A DNA stretch of 64,000 bases from Macrotrachela quadricornifera (taxonomy: Eukaryota > Rotifera > Eurotatoria > Philodinida > Philodinidae). The stretch lies in assembly GCA_022393335.1 (NCBI GenBank), contig JAJEKB010000546.1, positions 1 to 64,000 on the forward strand, written 5' to 3'. Under the pieces are notes generated by a model. That model saw only the letters and a program-made list of their open reading frames with translations. It was not told the DNA's origin and made no database searches. A program made the position numbers and the translations under genes. Below are positions 62,686 through 64,000 of this stretch, piece by piece (the first letter of the stretch is position 1; each line of letters starts with the position of its first letter).

Positions 62686-64000
62686 AAACAAAACTTTTGT
62701 CAGATGAATTATTTTCTCTTTATTATATGTGTGTGTATTGTTTTTTTTTCAAATACTGAATATTCATTTGTGTTGTTTTGTGTAATTTCTACATATTTCT
62801 TGAACAAGTCTACAAAAATAAAAATGTTTGATATACAATATCAATTAATGTAATAATAACATTTTTATTAAATATTCTAGAAATTCGAAAAATGATCCCG
62901 CATCACGACTTGCACTTAAACTACATTTTGTCTGAGTTTTGTGGAGCGCGTGCTAATATTCGGAGAATGTCGAGAAATTTAGATACAAACCACGCCTACT
63001 CGCGAGACTATTTTTAGATCTTGAATGTAAGAAATTAACTTATAGTGGAAGTATACATTTCTTTTTAATGGATTTTTAATTATCTTTATGCCATCTCGAA
63101 GTTATATCGATTGACGATGAGATTATTTCAAATTAAGTACTGATATTAAGATGAAATCTTTATTTTAGTAATGTGAAAAATGTAGCTTAGAATTTCAAAT
63201 ATGTCCAACTAACTATAATTTTCGTCTAGTAGAATCACGTATATTATATATATTATGAAAGATAGATCCGATTGTTTAAATACGTCCATTAAATCTTATT
63301 AATATCAGATAGATACAGCAGTAATATTAAAACGTGCTATATACGAAAAGAGTCAGTCACGTAAAGTCATTATTTGAGTTAATGTGCAATTAGATTCTCA
63401 TATGCACTTAACTTGTTTCTATATGAACAAGTATTTCTTTTTTATTAATATAAATTCAAAGTATTCTATAAATCTGAATGTAATATTAAGATGATCAAGT
63501 AAATTATTTTGATTGTTAATATTGATGTATATCGTCAATTAGATCTTATGGATCCATTTCGTGTATATCTCAATTTGATTTATTAGAAGATAGTCAGTCA
63601 TAATTCAATGTATATTGTTACTTTTGAAATCAAGCGGTTGTAACAATTTTGTATTTTTGATAGACATAAGAAAATTTCTGTTATAAAGTTATATAAAACA
63701 TTTGAACTATTTAAGAGTTATGTAAATTCCTGAATAATTTTTTCGAATAATTGATTCAATAGAAAAATTATATAAAAAAAAATAGTCATGAGAACTTTTT
63801 CTGTTTTACTAATGTCAAAATGCGTACGTCATATCAATCTATATACTCATAACAGTTGCACGTGAGAGGAATTAATAATCAATAACTTCCATACATTCGA
63901 CTAATATATATGCCCGAAATGTAATATTATGTATGCATTGCTAGTCATATATTACGATTAATAATTTATATTATCAATCGTCCTTATAGTACGTCTTTTT
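62686..64000. other. Gene-free 3' end of window
   Basis: AT-rich with an AATAAAAATG polyadenylation-like word at about 62817. No supported exon, RNA or repeat. About 62890-62975 is slightly richer in GC but uninterpreted. Confidence 0.4.

Overview
Eukaryotic, animal nuclear DNA: AT-rich, with genes cut by many very short introns (mostly about 45-90 bp, GT...AG) and separated by long gene-poor stretches full of small DNA transposons. The gene set (ATRX, Axin, CFAP298, selenoprotein W, ATP23, archaemetzincin, alpha-carbonic anhydrase) is metazoan. Compactness, AT content, lineage-looking Thr/Cys-rich and Pro-rich proteins, and a prokaryote/fungus-like DUF6492-type glycosyltransferase suggest a bdelloid rotifer (Adineta/Rotaria type); this taxon call is an inference of moderate confidence. 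Exon models were built by hand from splice motifs and checked for frame: summed coding lengths divide by three for ATRX, Axin, transketolase, CFAP298, SelW, archaemetzincin, carbonic anhydrase and most others.

Layout. 1-737: 3' part of a secreted Cys/Thr-rich gene (+). 2304-11049: a 15-exon ATRX/XNP chromatin remodeler (+), 1,669 aa, without an ADD domain. 11050-34750: gene-poor, repeat-rich block with hAT-like, foldback and other inverted-repeat elements, one IFI6/IFI27-like gene (15199-15768, -), an EGF-module gene missing its 5' end (23063-23637, -), orphan exon fragments, and a type II membrane protein gene (29753) interrupted by a TTAA-flanked element and followed by a 2.5 kb foldback.

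34751-41192: a DUF6492-like type II Golgi glycosyltransferase (+), a secreted alpha-carbonic anhydrase (-), a piggyBac-like MITE, and an archaemetzincin metalloprotease (+). 41193-44730: nested SINE-in-MITE and a mariner-ended foldback. 44731-45345: selenoprotein W with an in-frame TGA and a credible SECIS element in a spliced 3' UTR. 45418-46106: hypothetical gene (-). 46953-49296: nine-exon transketolase (-). 50199-50729: RING-H2 protein (-).

51227-62685 is the densest part: a single-pass membrane protein, a Pro-rich protein with the invertebrate WLPY-type motif, CFAP298 (cilia assembly), a small membrane protein, ATP23, a Cys-type glutathione peroxidase, and a strikingly small Axin (356 aa: RGS, beta-catenin-binding-like helix, DIX). 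The genes form no operon; they are independent housekeeping, ciliary, Wnt, redox and membrane functions. Several have a pyrimidine-rich AG acceptor a few bases before the ATG, consistent with spliced-leader trans-splicing or 5' UTR introns.
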